Part shown: positions 62,836 to 64,000 of the stretch, piece after piece | Position numbering within the stretch: position 1 is the first letter of the stretch | Layout: each line of letters begins with the position of its first letter | NCBI RefSeq assembly: GCF_000247815.1 | Contig: NC_021674.1 | Span: 78,203,343 to 78,267,342, forward strand | Origin: Ficedula albicollis | Lineage: Eukaryota; Chordata; Aves; Passeriformes; Muscicapidae | Direction: 5' to 3' | DNA: 64,000 bases | Translations under genes and position numbers: made by a program | The notes under the pieces: model-generated | What the model was told of the DNA's origin: nothing | Databases searched by the model: none | What the model saw: the letters and a program-made list of their open reading frames with translations, nothing else

Positions 62836-64000
62836 TGCTTTGAACCTACTTATAATACTTCTTTTCAGAAAAACAAACACCAACAAAACCTGCAGGTTAT
62901 AGGAAGTTAGCAGGTCTTTGAGATGTGAGAAACCTTGCATTACTCATCACCTCTGCAACCAACACCACAAGCAGTTTCTGACCATGGTAATCAGTGGTAA
63001 TGAGCCTGCATTACATATGGTTGTCATTTCATTGAGTCACTTTCTGAAGCAAGCTGTCTGTGATCCCTTTTCCCTGCTGTGATGGAATTTCTAGAAAGAA
63101 TTCTTATAGTTTTCCACCATTCAGGCAACCTCTTTTTCCTGAAGAAATCATTTCTATTTCAACTGTGCTGGCCCAACTCTCTTGCTGTGATAGTGGCTGA
63201 TATTACCTGAAAATTAACAGAAAAATTTCATTTTCTCAAAAATATTCTACTATTACCCTTAATGTCTTCTATATCTATTTTGTGTTGATTAGCTTTTGAA
63301 CTCTCTTTTTCAACATTTTTGTGTTCAAGACAGCTGTAGTCCTGACCTTACTGTGTAACAGCCTGGCACTCAATGTGGCAGAATTAGACAGAAAGACATT
63401 CTGACCTCACAATTGGTTTGAATCACAGAAGAGAGCACATAGATTTTGGTATGTAACTGCTGATAATAGGACCATGTCTATTCTTACAAACAGCAATTAG
63501 AATACATTTTCATTACTGCAATAGCATTCAAATACACCTGAAAATTTTCTTTCCTAAAGACAATCAGGAAAGTATTGGTGAGTTAGAAGCCCTCTCTTCT
63601 TTCAAATGAAATGAATGAAAACTTTACAAATCAGTCGCAATTCAATAAACGGTCTAGACTCTAGCTGCATTCAAGCTAATTATAAGGCCAGAATGTCTTT
63701 CCGTTTACTTCTGCCATAATTTGGTTCATAATTTACCTGCTAAAATGATAGTTTGAGGTGAGTCTTATGGGATAACAGTTTCAGTTTAGAAAAAAAAACC
63801 CCACAAATATATGTAACGGTAAATATTATGGGCAATTTTTATATCTGTCCTACTGTGGAGGTAGAGCCAAAGTGAAACAAAATCTGGTGGTCACACATTT
63901 ACTCTGGGATTTGGGACTATTTCAAGCCTGTTGAATATTAAATGCAGGCCTTTGTTATTTTTATTTTTTTTCTCATTACTTGGTCCAAATATTTAATCGA
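62836..64000. other. Unique AT-rich sequence, no gene seen
   Basis: About 1.2 kb to the end of the window with no recognised coding region, repeat or RNA gene. Confidence 0.5.

Overview
This window looks like vertebrate, most likely avian, nuclear DNA. It is AT-rich (about 35-37% G+C by eye, not computed) and CpG-poor, with no compact operon-like coding. The only interspersed repeats I can recognise are four decayed CR1-type LINE fragments, three on the minus strand and one on the plus strand, which is the usual repeat signature of a bird genome. A crocodilian or turtle source is less likely but cannot be excluded from the sequence alone. I cannot name a gene here. The window reads as intergenic or deep-intronic sequence.

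Layout. 1-26.9 kb: unique AT-rich DNA interrupted by direct (head-to-tail) duplications at 4.85, 8.77, 9.73, 13.73, 14.57, 17.76 (1004-bp unit), 24.1 and 26.17 kb. 26.9-28.0 kb: a minus-strand CR1 fragment, about 440 bp of unassigned sequence, and a triplicated unit of about 89 bp. 28-36 kb: unique sequence, a markedly purine-rich stretch of about 1.15 kb (32.2-33.4 kb) and two weak open frames. 36.36 kb: 501 consecutive C followed by A9. 37.6 kb: a 193-bp duplication. 41.3 kb: plus-strand CR1. 45.0 and 46.3 kb: further duplications. 47.4-47.8 kb: the only CpG-rich patch, which carries exon or promoter-like signals. 48-52.5 kb: mostly unique. 52.5 kb: 532 consecutive C followed by A39. 53-62 kb: small duplications and two minus-strand CR1 fragments. 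62.3-62.8 kb: a weak candidate terminal exon or small ORF with a polyadenylation signal.

Main message. The most distinctive signals look technical rather than biological. There are about 18 head-to-tail duplications of roughly 40-1004 bp, nearly all with close to 98-100% identity between copies. One pair is separated by exactly 17 bases identical to the Illumina TruSeq/P5 read-1 adapter. There are also two homopolymers of about 500 bp with the same C-then-A polarity. Together these suggest assembly or gap-filling errors (falsely duplicated contig ends or haplotypes, adapter carry-over, poly-G read artefacts). Some of the smaller duplications may be genuine. I found no convincing evidence of a new biological system. 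The best biological leads are the CpG-rich candidate exon or promoter near 47.6 kb and the small exon-like ORF near 62.4 kb.
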